55,759 nucleotides of DNA, from contig CACKFY010000002.1 of assembly GCA_902599495.1 (NCBI GenBank), forward strand, positions 1-55,759, written 5' to 3'. Made by a program: the position numbers and the translations under genes. Positions 8,780 through 16,754 of this stretch are shown piece by piece (within the stretch, counting starts at the first letter, position 1; each line of letters opens with the position of its first letter). Below the pieces are notes generated by a model. It had not been told where the DNA came from. It searched no databases and was given only the letters and a program-made list of their open reading frames with translations. The DNA comes from an uncultured Pelagibacteraceae bacterium. GTDB taxonomy: Bacteria; Pseudomonadota; Alphaproteobacteria; Pelagibacterales; Pelagibacteraceae.

Positions 8780-9738
8780 TGTCAAAAAATATTTTTTTTA
8801 AAAGTAAAGGTCCTTTTAAATTAAATGCACTATTCCCTAAAGAAACTAATTTGAATATCACTATAAAAGATATTAAAACTTTAGATAAAGCAGAAAAGTC
8901 AGACTTAACTTTTTTTGACTCAATAAATTACAAAAATTTCGCATTAAAAACAAAAGCTAGCACTTGTATAACAAGAGAAAATTTAAAAAAATATCTTCCT
9001 AAATCCTGTGAGGCCATATGTGTTCAAAGTGTATTGTTTGAACTAGCAAAAGTTGCATCAAAATTTTACCCAAATGCTGAAATTGATTATCCTGATAATT
9101 CCTTAAAAAAACCAAATAAATCAAAATTTCCTGGAGTAAAATTTGGTAACAATGTTTTAGTTGGAAAAAATGTTAAAATAGGTAAATCATCAGAAGTCGG
9201 AAGCAACACAATTATAGAGCAGAATGTGTTAATAGGTAGAAATTGTATTATTGGATCGCAAATTATGATTAAAAATTCAGTTATTGGTAATAATGTTGTT
9301 ATTCAAGACGGATCAAAAATCGGTCTTAAAGGATTTGGATTTATCCCTTTAAAAGATAAAAATTATAGAATTCCACACATAGGAAAAGTAGTCTTAGAAG
9401 ACAATGTTGAAATTGGTGCTTCTTGCACTATTGATAGAGGTTCAATTGGCGATACCACAATTGGAAAAAATACTTTTTTAGATAATCAAGTACATATGGC
9501 GCACAATGTTAAAATTGGAGAAAATTGTATGATAGCAGGACAAGTAGGATTTGCTGGAAGCTCCACATTAGGTAATAGCGTTTCAATTGGAGGTCAGGCT
9601 GGAATTTCAGGCCACTTAAAAATCGGAAACAATGTTAAAATTGGAGGAGGAAGCGGTGTAGTTAAAGATATACCTGATAATACTACTGTAATGGGGTATC
9701 CCGCGGTACCATTTAAAGAATTTTTAAAAAAAAATTAA
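8779..9738 (+). CDS. lpxD: UDP-3-O-(3-hydroxyacyl)glucosamine N-acyltransferase
   Basis: Third step of lipid A synthesis: N-acylation of UDP-3-O-acylglucosamine using acyl-ACP. The 319 residues comprise an N-terminal uridine-binding domain and a left-handed beta-helix of hexapeptide repeats from about residue 115 (IGKSSEVGSNTIIEQNVLIG). The catalytic His is at about residue 242 in HMAHNVKIGENC. Repeats end near residue 295, followed by a short C-terminal helix. Followed directly by fabZ with no gap, as in most Gram-negatives. Confidence 0.96.
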   Translation: MSKNIFFKSKGPFKLNALFPKETNLNITIKDIKTLDKAEKSDLTFFDSINYKNFALKTKASTCITRENLKKYLPKSCEAICVQSVLFELAKVASKFYPNAEIDYPDNSLKKPNKSKFPGVKFGNNVLVGKNVKIGKSSEVGSNTIIEQNVLIGRNCIIGSQIMIKNSVIGNNVVIQDGSKIGLKGFGFIPLKDKNYRIPHIGKVVLEDNVEIGASCTIDRGSIGDTTIGKNTFLDNQVHMAHNVKIGENCMIAGQVGFAGSSTLGNSVSIGGQAGISGHLKIGNNVKIGGGSGVVKDIPDNTTVMGYPAVPFKEFLKKN

Positions 9739-10194
9739 ATGATAAAAAAAGATTTTATTAACAGAAAAGAAATTGAGCAACTACTTCCCCATAGATCACC
9801 TATGTTACTTATAGATAAACTTACGAAAATTGTTCACTTAAAATCTGCTACAGCAATCATGAATGTAAAAAAGGATGGTTTTTATGTTCAAGGTCATTTT
9901 CCTGGGCAACCAGTAATGCCAGGTGTTTTAATTGTTGAGGCATTTGGTCAAGCAGCAGCAGCTTTAACAGCATACGGAATTGATCCTAAAGAGTATGATA
10001 ATAAATTAGTTTATTTAATGAGCGTAGAAAAAGCTAAATTTAGAAATCCAGTTTTACCTGATTGTGAACTTCATTTAGAAATAGAGGCAATAAGGTCTCA
10101 TGGAAGAGTTTGGAAATATAAAGGAACAGCTAAAGTAGAGGGAAAAAGAATGGCAGATGCCGAGTGGTCAGCAACTATAGTTGATAGGAAATAA
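9739..10194 (+). CDS. fabZ: 3-hydroxyacyl-[acyl-carrier-protein] dehydratase FabZ
   Basis: Dehydrates beta-hydroxyacyl-ACP in fatty acid elongation and competes with LpxA and LpxD for hydroxyacyl-ACP. The 151-residue hot-dog fold carries LLPHRSPMLLIDK near the N terminus and the active-site segment GHFPGQPVMPGVLIVEAFGQ, with catalytic His53 and Glu67 14 residues apart, as in known FabZ. It starts at the base after the lpxD stop and is 1 bp from lpxA, the conserved lpxD-fabZ-lpxA arrangement. Confidence 0.97.
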   Translation: MIKKDFINRKEIEQLLPHRSPMLLIDKLTKIVHLKSATAIMNVKKDGFYVQGHFPGQPVMPGVLIVEAFGQAAAALTAYGIDPKEYDNKLVYLMSVEKAKFRNPVLPDCELHLEIEAIRSHGRVWKYKGTAKVEGKRMADAEWSATIVDRK

Positions 10195-10195
10195 A

Positions 10196-10978
10196 ATGAT
10201 ACATAATTCAAGTGTAATAGATAAAAAAGCAAAAATAGGAAATAATGTTAAGATTGGTCCGTTTTGCTATGTTGGTCCAAATGTGGAGCTACAACAAGAT
10301 GTAGAATTAATTTCTAATGTTCATATTGAAGGAAATACTAAAATTGGTAAAGGTACAAAAATTTTCCCTTTTGCAAGTATTGGAACAATGCCTCAAGATT
10401 TAAAATTCAGAGGAGAGTCAAATAGTTTGCTTATTGGTGAAAATAATATGATTAGAGAATATGTAACAATAAATCCAGGGACAGAAGGTGGAGGGGGCAA
10501 AACAATTATTGGAAATAGTTGCTTATTTATGATTTCTTCACACATAGCTCATGATTGCAAAGTTGGTAACAATGTTGTTATAGCGAACAACGTTCCTTTA
10601 GGAGGTCATGTTACATTGGAAGACTCAGTTGTTATTGGTGGAAACTCAGCAGTACAACAATTTACAAGAATAGGAAGATTAGCGATGATTGGAGGAATGA
10701 CCGGAGTGCTTAAAGATGTTATTCCATTTGGTTTGTCATTTGGTAATAGAAATTACTTGCAAGGTATCAATTTAATTGGACTAAGAAGAAAAAAATATGA
10801 GAATAAAAAAATTTTAGAATTAGATACTGCTTATAAAAAAATCTTCTCATCAAAGAAACTTCATGAAAATTTAGCTAAAATTAACGGCGAATTTAAAAAG
10901 AATGATTTAGTTAAAGAAGTAATTGATTTTTTAGAAAAAGACAAAAAAAGGCCTATTTGCACACCATTATCTAAATAA
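10196..10978 (+). CDS. lpxA: UDP-N-acetylglucosamine O-acyltransferase
   Basis: First step of lipid A synthesis: transfers a 3-hydroxyacyl chain to UDP-GlcNAc. A hexapeptide-repeat beta-helix is followed by an alpha-helical C-terminal domain. The catalytic His is about residue 119 in SSHIAHDCKVGNN; GLNVVG-like RNYLQGINLIGLRRKKY leads into the helical part. ATG 10196 gives MIHNSSVIDKKAKIG, matching the LpxA N terminus, with AGGA upstream. A TTG at 10181 in the same frame would lengthen it by five residues inside fabZ and was not chosen. The last base is shared with the lpxI start. Confidence 0.96.
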   Translation: MIHNSSVIDKKAKIGNNVKIGPFCYVGPNVELQQDVELISNVHIEGNTKIGKGTKIFPFASIGTMPQDLKFRGESNSLLIGENNMIREYVTINPGTEGGGGKTIIGNSCLFMISSHIAHDCKVGNNVVIANNVPLGGHVTLEDSVVIGGNSAVQQFTRIGRLAMIGGMTGVLKDVIPFGLSFGNRNYLQGINLIGLRRKKYENKKILELDTAYKKIFSSKKLHENLAKINGEFKKNDLVKEVIDFLEKDKKRPICTPLSK

Positions 10979-11772
10979 TGATTGGACTAATATTCGGAGA
11001 TTCTGATTTTCCAAAGGAAATACTAAAAAAAATTAAAAGTAAAAAATTAAAATATCTAATTATAGATTTGAGTAAAAATAGTTCGTTTAAAAAAGATAAA
11101 AACTCTAAAAGAGTATCCATAGGTCAATTTGGAAAAATTATAAATTTACTTAAAGAAAATAAATGTAAAAAGGTATTATTTGCAGGTAAAGTAAAAAAAC
11201 CTAAATTTTCTAAATTAAAACTTGATTTTAAGGGTGTTTATTATATGCCACGAATTATAAGAAGCTCTAGAATAGGTGATGCAGCTATTTTAAAAGAAAT
11301 AATTGAAATTTTTAAAAGGGAAAAAATTACTACCATAAGCTCTTTGTTTTTTAATCCAGAGCTAACTTTAAAAAAAGGTCTCTATACAAAAATTAAACCG
11401 AGCAGTCATGATAATGCTGATATTAATAAAGCAATTTTTATATTAAATAAATTGAATAAATATAACTTCAGCCAAGGTACAGTAGTCAGAAAAAAAAAAT
11501 TAGTAGCTGTTGAAGGAAGAGAAGGTACCCAAAGTTTACTCAAAAAATTGAAAAATAAGGGATTGAAAAATAATGGGGTGCTAGTCAAATTTCCAAAAAA
11601 AAAACAAGATTTAAGAGTTGATTTACCAACTGTTGGATTGAAAACTCTAAAACAATGTAAGTTAGCAGGTCTAAAAGGTATTGTTGTAAAGAATAAGCAA
11701 AATATTTTTTTAGAAAGAAAAAAATGTATTAATTTTGCAAATAAAAATAAAATGTTTATTTTATCAAAATGA
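10978..11772 (+). CDS. lpxI: UDP-2,3-diacylglucosamine diphosphatase LpxI
   Basis: Hydrolyses UDP-2,3-diacylglucosamine to lipid X, the step done by LpxH in E. coli; LpxI is the usual alphaproteobacterial isozyme. The 264 residues show the N-terminal MIGLIFGDSDFPKEIL, the FAGKVKKP and RIGDAAILKEI segments, and the C-terminal domain with VAVEGREGTQSLLKK, LVKFPKKKQDLRVDLPTVG and GLKGIVVK. The position between lpxA and lpxB fits. It overlaps lpxA by 1 bp and the next gene by 4 bp. Confidence 0.93.
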   Translation: MIGLIFGDSDFPKEILKKIKSKKLKYLIIDLSKNSSFKKDKNSKRVSIGQFGKIINLLKENKCKKVLFAGKVKKPKFSKLKLDFKGVYYMPRIIRSSRIGDAAILKEIIEIFKREKITTISSLFFNPELTLKKGLYTKIKPSSHDNADINKAIFILNKLNKYNFSQGTVVRKKKLVAVEGREGTQSLLKKLKNKGLKNNGVLVKFPKKKQDLRVDLPTVGLKTLKQCKLAGLKGIVVKNKQNIFLERKKCINFANKNKMFILSK

Positions 11773-12830
11773 AAAAAACACTTGTATCACTTTTAATATA
11801 TTTTACCTTATCCTACTCACATTGCTCAGAAATAAAACTTATAAAAATATTTGATGGATTAAACAAACCATGGAGTTTATCTTTTATTGACGAAAATAAT
11901 ATTTTGATAACAGAAAAACCGGGTAATCTTTTGATCATAAATTTAAAAGATAAAACAAAATCGGTTATTAAACATAATTTATCTGTTTTGGAAGACGGGC
12001 AAGGTGGCTTGTTAGATGTTTTGTTTCATGATGAACATGTTTATGTTTCATATTCTGAAAATAGAGGAAATTGGCAATCTAGCACCTCTGTTGCGAGAGG
12101 ACGATTCAATAACAAGAATATAAATTTTAAAAATATTTTTAGAGCTGAACCCCCAATAAATTCTGGATACCATTTTGGTTCAAGATTAGTTATAAAGAAA
12201 GACAAACTATTTATAACAGCTGGAGAAAGAGGCAAAGGTATGATTGCTCAGGATCCTCAAAAACATCCTGGCAGTATTATTAGAATAAATTTAGACGGTT
12301 CTATTCCAAAAGATAATCCAAAGTTTAAAGATAAAAAAAATTGGTTACCTGAAATCTATCAGATAGGCGTAAGAAATCCTCAAGGAATAGCTTTATCACC
12401 ATTTGATGATAAAATTTATTTAAGTAATCATGGTGCAAAAGGAGGCGATTGGTTTGGTACAGCAAACTATGGTGAAAATTATGGTTGGAAAATATTAGGA
12501 TGGGGAGGAACGAATTATAGTGGAACAAAAATTGGTCCAAAATGGAAACCAGGATTTACCAAGGCTATAAAATACTGGGTACCATCTATAGCAGCAAGTG
12601 CGATTGCAATTTACAAAGGTGAAGAATTTAAGGAATGGAACGGAGATGCACTTGTTACAGCGTTAAAAGATCAGTCACTAAGAAAAATTAGTTTTAAAGA
12701 CTCATTTGTTGTTGAACAGATAATATTCAAGGGAAATATTGGAAGAATAAGAGATATTAAAATTCATAAAAAAACAGGAGAAATTTACTTAATTTCCGAC
12801 AACGGCAGTATTTGGAGAATGTTTAAATGA
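11769..12830 (+). CDS. PQQ-dependent sugar dehydrogenase family protein (aldose/sorbosone dehydrogenase-like beta-propeller)
   Basis: The 353-residue product has a signal peptide (about 1-19) and the six-bladed propeller motifs of the soluble glucose/sorbosone dehydrogenase family. These include NKPWSLSFIDENNILITEKP near residue 35, GGLLDVLFH, GYHFGSRLVIKKDKLFITAG, HPGSIIRINLDGSIPKDNP, GVRNPQGIALSP, NYGENYGWKILGWGG and GRIRDIKIHKKTGEIYLISD. Members oxidise aldoses in the periplasm with PQQ, though many have unknown substrates. The family HGPxGGDE motif reads HGAKGGDWF, so the acidic residue is missing and activity is uncertain. It overlaps both lpxI and lpxB by 4 bp, so it is co-translated with the lipid A genes. 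Confidence 0.88.
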   Translation: MKKTLVSLLIYFTLSYSHCSEIKLIKIFDGLNKPWSLSFIDENNILITEKPGNLLIINLKDKTKSVIKHNLSVLEDGQGGLLDVLFHDEHVYVSYSENRGNWQSSTSVARGRFNNKNINFKNIFRAEPPINSGYHFGSRLVIKKDKLFITAGERGKGMIAQDPQKHPGSIIRINLDGSIPKDNPKFKDKKNWLPEIYQIGVRNPQGIALSPFDDKIYLSNHGAKGGDWFGTANYGENYGWKILGWGGTNYSGTKIGPKWKPGFTKAIKYWVPSIAASAIAIYKGEEFKEWNGDALVTALKDQSLRKISFKDSFVVEQIIFKGNIGRIRDIKIHKKTGEIYLISDNGSIWRMFK

Positions 12831-13957
12831 AGAAAATATTTATTTTAACAGGCGAACCTTCAGGCGACAAATTAGCTGCTAAAGTTATTTCAAAACTTAA
12901 AATTAAAGATCCAAGTATCACCTATCTTTGTTTGGGTGGAGAAGAACTTAAATCTTTAGGAATAAATTCAATTTCAAAACTAAGCGAAGTAACATACTTG
13001 GGTTTTACTCAGGTATTACTAAACTTATTTAAAATTAAGAGAAAAATAAATGAAACTGTTCAAAAAATATTAGAGTTTAAACCAGATATTTTGTTTTCAG
13101 TAGACAGTCCAGATTTCACATTACGAGTTGCTGAAAAAGTAAAAAATAATTCACCTAATATAAAAACAATACATTTTGTAGCCCCACAGGTTTGGGTGTG
13201 GAGAGAAGGAAGAGTAAAGAAAATTAAAAAATTTATCGATCATATTTTGCTTTTATTCAAATTTGAAAAAAAATATTGGGAAAAGGAAAATGTGAGTTGT
13301 GAGTTTGTTGGCCATCCACTTTTAGAAAACAACAAAGAAGATAAGATTGAACTTAATCAAGTTATAAAAAAAAATAAAGCGATTATTTCCATTTTTCCAG
13401 GGAGTAGAGATAGCGAAGTAAAAAAACTTACTCCAATATTATTGGAGTTTATTAAACTTATGAATGAAAAATATGAAGATTTTTTATATGTTTTTCATTC
13501 GACAAAAGCCCAAAGATCTAATTTAGAAAAAATAATTAATAAAAGCCAAATTAATAATACAGAAATTATTTCTGACGATAAAATTAAAGATCACATACTA
13601 AAAAAATCAATTTTTGCTGTTTCAAAATCTGGTACTATTTCTCTTGAAATAAGTAAAAGAAAAATACCTTCAATAATTATTTACAAGATGAATTTTATAA
13701 ATTTTTTAATTGTAAAAATGTTAGTAAAAATAAAATATGCAAATATATTAAATATAGCTGCGGGACAGATGATTATTCCTGAATTATTACAATCAAAATG
13801 TAACCCTAAAGAAATTTATAAATTAGTTTCTAGTTTTTTAGAAGATCAAAATAAAATAAAAAAACAAATTTCTAATACTGAAAAAGTTTTAGAAAGTTTT
13901 AGAACCAAAAACCTGCCAACCGACTTAGCTGCGGACTCACTTAGGAAAAGTCTGTAA
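12827..13957 (+). CDS. lpxB: Lipid-A-disaccharide synthase
   Basis: GT19 glycosyltransferase that joins lipid X and UDP-2,3-diacylglucosamine to the tetra-acylated disaccharide at the inner membrane surface. The 376 residues carry the N-terminal ILTGEPSGDKLAAKVI, the YVAPSVWAW-type motif as FVAPQVWVWREGRVKKIKKF, VGHPLLE and FPGSRDSEVKKL (about residue 191), plus SGTISLEISKRKIPSIIIYK. Length is usual. It starts by ATGA overlap with the sugar dehydrogenase. The 3' end runs 21 bp into the convergent nuclease gene. Confidence 0.96.
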   Translation: MKKIFILTGEPSGDKLAAKVISKLKIKDPSITYLCLGGEELKSLGINSISKLSEVTYLGFTQVLLNLFKIKRKINETVQKILEFKPDILFSVDSPDFTLRVAEKVKNNSPNIKTIHFVAPQVWVWREGRVKKIKKFIDHILLLFKFEKKYWEKENVSCEFVGHPLLENNKEDKIELNQVIKKNKAIISIFPGSRDSEVKKLTPILLEFIKLMNEKYEDFLYVFHSTKAQRSNLEKIINKSQINNTEIISDDKIKDHILKKSIFAVSKSGTISLEISKRKIPSIIIYKMNFINFLIVKMLVKIKYANILNIAAGQMIIPELLQSKCNPKEIYKLVSSFLEDQNKIKKQISNTEKVLESFRTKNLPTDLAADSLRKSL

Positions 13958-14599
13958 TTTTAAATTACAAAGATTACATTCGTTATTTAAACTTGGGATA
14001 TCACCTTCTAAAAAATCTATTACGTCAGTTATAAATTTTAAATATAAATCATCATTTCTTTTAATTTCAAAATATTGCGTAGACATTTCAAGTGCTGGTG
14101 TATTTTTGAATATTAAATTTTCTGGCTCAAAACAAAAAATTCCTAGGTTTTTTACTGGATTTAATTTTAAATAGTTTTGATCTGGTTTTTCAAACATAAT
14201 TGCATAACTATTTAATTGTGTCATGTATGTTAATGATTTTTTTTCATTTATGTTTGTTACCTTAAAATCTATTATTGAAAAAAAATCTTTATGATCAATA
14301 TAGGCATCGATTTTACCTCTTAATTGAAATGCTCTATCTTTATGATCATAAAGTACTTCAGATTTATGTAGCTTGACGTAATCTGTTTTTATTATTCCCT
14401 CAGGCACTTTATTAGAATTTAAAAATTTTGAGGGTTTATTATGATAAAATTTTTTTTGAATTGAATCTATTTTTGAAAATATTGTCGGAAAACCAAAATT
14501 TATTCTTAAATCGTTTACCTTAAGATCGTAGTAACATCTTTTGCAACCTGAGTATCCAAACGCAAATTCACTTGGACTAAATAAATATGGTTTAGACAT
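13937..14599 (-). CDS. PD-(D/E)XK (RecB/Cas4-like) nuclease with four conserved-looking cysteines
   Basis: Function is not established; predicted nuclease. The 220 residues show the RecB-type core: G95-K-I-D98, D111-F-K113 (motif IIDFK) and a motif-IV QxxxY at Q128-Y132. Two cysteine pairs flank the core: Cys19/Cys22 (GCKRCYYD) near the N terminus and Cys208/Cys211 (ECNLCNL) near the C terminus. This recalls the Fe-S nuclease domains of Cas4 and AddB, which usually have one N-terminal and three C-terminal cysteines; here they are two plus two, so a zinc site is possible. It is the last gene of the lexA-gltX operon (the start shares a base with the gltX stop). No cas genes or repeats are nearby. 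A DNA repair role is inferred from fold and LexA context. Confidence 0.75.
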   Translation of the reverse strand: MSKPYLFSPSEFAFGYSGCKRCYYDLKVNDLRINFGFPTIFSKIDSIQKKFYHNKPSKFLNSNKVPEGIIKTDYVKLHKSEVLYDHKDRAFQLRGKIDAYIDHKDFFSIIDFKVTNINEKKSLTYMTQLNSYAIMFEKPDQNYLKLNPVKNLGIFCFEPENLIFKNTPALEMSTQYFEIKRNDDLYLKFITDVIDFLEGDIPSLNNECNLCNLKLQTFPK

Positions 14600-15990
14600 T
14601 ACAATAATTTTTTTAACCTATTTATTACAGTAGTTTTATCTAAAGATAAAATAATGTCATAAATACCAGGCCCGAATTTTGTACCAACCAAGCCAATTCT
14701 TAATGGTTGCCCAACCCCTTTAAAGTTAGTTTTGTGTTTATCAATCAAATTTTTAATAATTGGCTCTAAGCTTGTTTTATTTAAATCTTTTAATGCATCG
14801 AAATCTTCTATAAAATTTTTAATAATATCTTGAGATTTTTTATCAATCAAAGATTTATCCTCACTTGATATCTTTAAGTTATCATTAAGTATATAGCCTG
14901 AATTATTATAGATATCTTCGAGTGTTTTTGCTTTATTTTTTAAAAAATTTAATGACTTTAAGATTATCCTTTCTTTAGATTTATCAATATTTATTTTGAA
15001 TTTATTAGAAAATTCTAATAGTTTATCGAACAATTCTTTCTCGTTCATAGATTTTATATAAGTTTCATTCATTGATAAAATTCTAGACATATCTAATTTA
15101 GAGGGTGATTTACCTATTCCCTCAAAATTAAATAACTCTATACTTTCTTTAAGTGAAAAAATTTCTTTATCTTTATATGACCAACCTAATCTTAACAAAT
15201 AATTTCTTAAAGCTTCTGGAATAATACCAATTTTCATATAATCATTAATTGTTGATGCATTATCTCTCTTAGAAAGTTTTTTACCTTTTTCACTATGAAT
15301 TAAAGGTATATGAGCAAATTTCGGAACTTCCCATTCCATCGCATCGTAAATTTGTTTTTGCTTAAAAGAATTAATCATATGATCATCACCTCTTATCACG
15401 TGAGTTATTTTCATTTCATGATCATCTACAGTTGCGGATAGCTGATAGGTAGGAGATTTATCTTTTCTTAATATGACAAAATCTTCAATAGTAGAGTTTG
15501 ATATATTTCTTTCTCCTTGAACCAAATCTTTTATAATTGTATTTCCAGAGATTTTACTCTTGAACCTTATAACTGGTTTTACATCTTTTGGTATTTTAAG
15601 ATCTTTAGCGTCTCTCCATTTTCTATTATATACATATGGTATTCCTTGTTTTTTACATTTTTCTTTTTGTTCATTTATTTCTTCCTCTGAGCAATAACAT
15701 GCATATGCAAAACCTTTTTTTATAAGATCTTCAGCTACAGCCACATGTTTAGAAATATTTTTTGACTGAATATATTCTTCGCTCTCATGTTCAATACCTA
15801 ACCACGCTAATGATGAAATAATTTGTTTTTTAAACTCGTCCTTAGATCGTTCTTTATCAGTATCTTCTATTCTCAAAAAATATTTTCCTCTATTTTTCTT
15901 AGCTAACAACCAATTAAATAATGCTGTTCTGACCCCTCCAATATGAAGTGGACCAGTAGGGGATGGAGCAAACCTACAATTAAAAGACAT
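14599..15990 (-). CDS. gltX: Glutamate--tRNA ligase
   Basis: Class I aminoacyl-tRNA synthetase charging tRNA-Glu (in many alphaproteobacteria also tRNA-Gln, later amidated by GatCAB). The 463 residues carry the HIGH motif as PLHIGG (14-19) in APSPTGPLHIGGVRTALFNW, and KMSKS as KLSKR (238-242) after HSEKGK. An anticodon-binding helical domain fills the C-terminal third, with GVGQPLRIGLVG. It lies 19 bp after lexA and abuts the nuclease gene. lexA followed by gltX is an alphaproteobacterial order, normally with comEC between them; comEC is absent. Confidence 0.97.
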   Translation of the reverse strand: MSFNCRFAPSPTGPLHIGGVRTALFNWLLAKKNRGKYFLRIEDTDKERSKDEFKKQIISSLAWLGIEHESEEYIQSKNISKHVAVAEDLIKKGFAYACYCSEEEINEQKEKCKKQGIPYVYNRKWRDAKDLKIPKDVKPVIRFKSKISGNTIIKDLVQGERNISNSTIEDFVILRKDKSPTYQLSATVDDHEMKITHVIRGDDHMINSFKQKQIYDAMEWEVPKFAHIPLIHSEKGKKLSKRDNASTINDYMKIGIIPEALRNYLLRLGWSYKDKEIFSLKESIELFNFEGIGKSPSKLDMSRILSMNETYIKSMNEKELFDKLLEFSNKFKINIDKSKERIILKSLNFLKNKAKTLEDIYNNSGYILNDNLKISSEDKSLIDKKSQDIIKNFIEDFDALKDLNKTSLEPIIKNLIDKHKTNFKGVGQPLRIGLVGTKFGPGIYDIILSLDKTTVINRLKKLL

Positions 15991-16009
15991 TCAATATTTT
16001 TAGACTATT

Positions 16010-16684
16010 TTAGTGAAAGTTTCTATATAAAGAAATTAATCTTCCTTGGATTTTTATTCTATTAGAGGCGTATATTTTAGTATCGTAATTTTTATTAGCA
16101 GCCTCTAAAGCAATTGTGTTACCTTTTTTTCTTATTCTTTTTAAAGTAGCTTCTTGTTCATCAATTAGCACTACAGCAATTTGCCCTGTGTCAGCTGTAG
16201 ATGTTTTTTTTATAATTACTGTGTCACCATCATTTATTCCAGCTTCAATCATAGAATTTCCTTTAACTTTTAAACCAAAATATTCACCATTTTTCTGCAA
16301 ATCCTCTGGTAGGGCAACTTTATCAACTTCATGTTGTATAGCTTCTATTGGAGTGCCTGCTGCAATGCTTCCTAGCACAGAAACTTTAGAAGAGTTACTT
16401 TTTGATTTATCTAAACCACCTTTAATTACGCTTGGAGTAAAAGAATTAAAAATATCGTTAGCACTAGCATTTTCTGGAAGTTTTACTACTTCCAAAGCTC
16501 TTGCTTTGTGAGCTAATCTTTTCACAAAACCCCTTTCTTCCAAGGCGCTAATTAATCTGTGAATACCAGATTTCGACTTCAAGTTGAGTGAGTTTTTCAT
16601 CTCTTCGTAAGACGGAGAAATACCTGAGGATCTAATTTTTTTATTAATAAAAATTAGTAAGTTTTTTTGTTTTTTTGTAAGCAT
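16010..16684 (-). CDS. lexA: LexA repressor (SOS regulator)
   Basis: Represses DNA-damage genes and self-cleaves when RecA is activated. From ATG 16684 it has 224 residues: a winged-helix DNA-binding domain (1-65, with SPSYEEMKNSLNLKSKSGIH) and an S24 peptidase domain. It has the cleavage site Ala109-Gly110 in GSIAAGTPIEA, catalytic Ser144 (KGNSMIEAG) and Lys182 (ATLKRI). An upstream in-frame ATG (16702) would add six residues, but 16684 has GAGG at 8-nt spacing and gives the family start MLTKKQ, and the likely transcript starts close to 16702. An SOS box lies just upstream, so it is autoregulated. Confidence 0.96.
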   Translation of the reverse strand: MLTKKQKNLLIFINKKIRSSGISPSYEEMKNSLNLKSKSGIHRLISALEERGFVKRLAHKARALEVVKLPENASANDIFNSFTPSVIKGGLDKSKSNSSKVSVLGSIAAGTPIEAIQHEVDKVALPEDLQKNGEYFGLKVKGNSMIEAGINDGDTVIIKKTSTADTGQIAVVLIDEQEATLKRIRKKGNTIALEAANKNYDTKIYASNRIKIQGRLISLYRNFH

Positions 16685-16706
16685 AGAACAAACCTCGTAC
16701 ATCTAT

Positions 16707-16721
16707 GTTCTATAAAAGTTC
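16707..16721 (-). promoter_or_regulatory. LexA operator (GTTC-N7-GTTC box) over the lexA promoter
   Basis: On the + strand the sequence is GTTC (16707-16710), seven bases, GTTC (16718-16721), an exact match to the alphaproteobacterial LexA box. Read on the lexA strand it overlaps a TATAGA -10 candidate (16714-16709) with TTGTAA about 15 bp further upstream, and lies 23 bp before the lexA start. Binding here would block transcription of lexA and probably of gltX and the nuclease. Confidence 0.85.
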
Positions 16722-16754
16722 TCTTTAAATTACAACTTCAAATAAATGTTATTT

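Noticed and set aside
11566-11610. Long A-runs (for example in lpxI) as programmed frameshift sites
   Set aside because: Runs of 7-9 A occur throughout this AT-rich, Lys-rich genome, and all host frames are continuous and full length.
13937-14599. CRISPR-Cas association of the Cas4-like nuclease
   Set aside because: No direct-repeat array and no other cas-like gene is present in the window; the operon is lexA-gltX.
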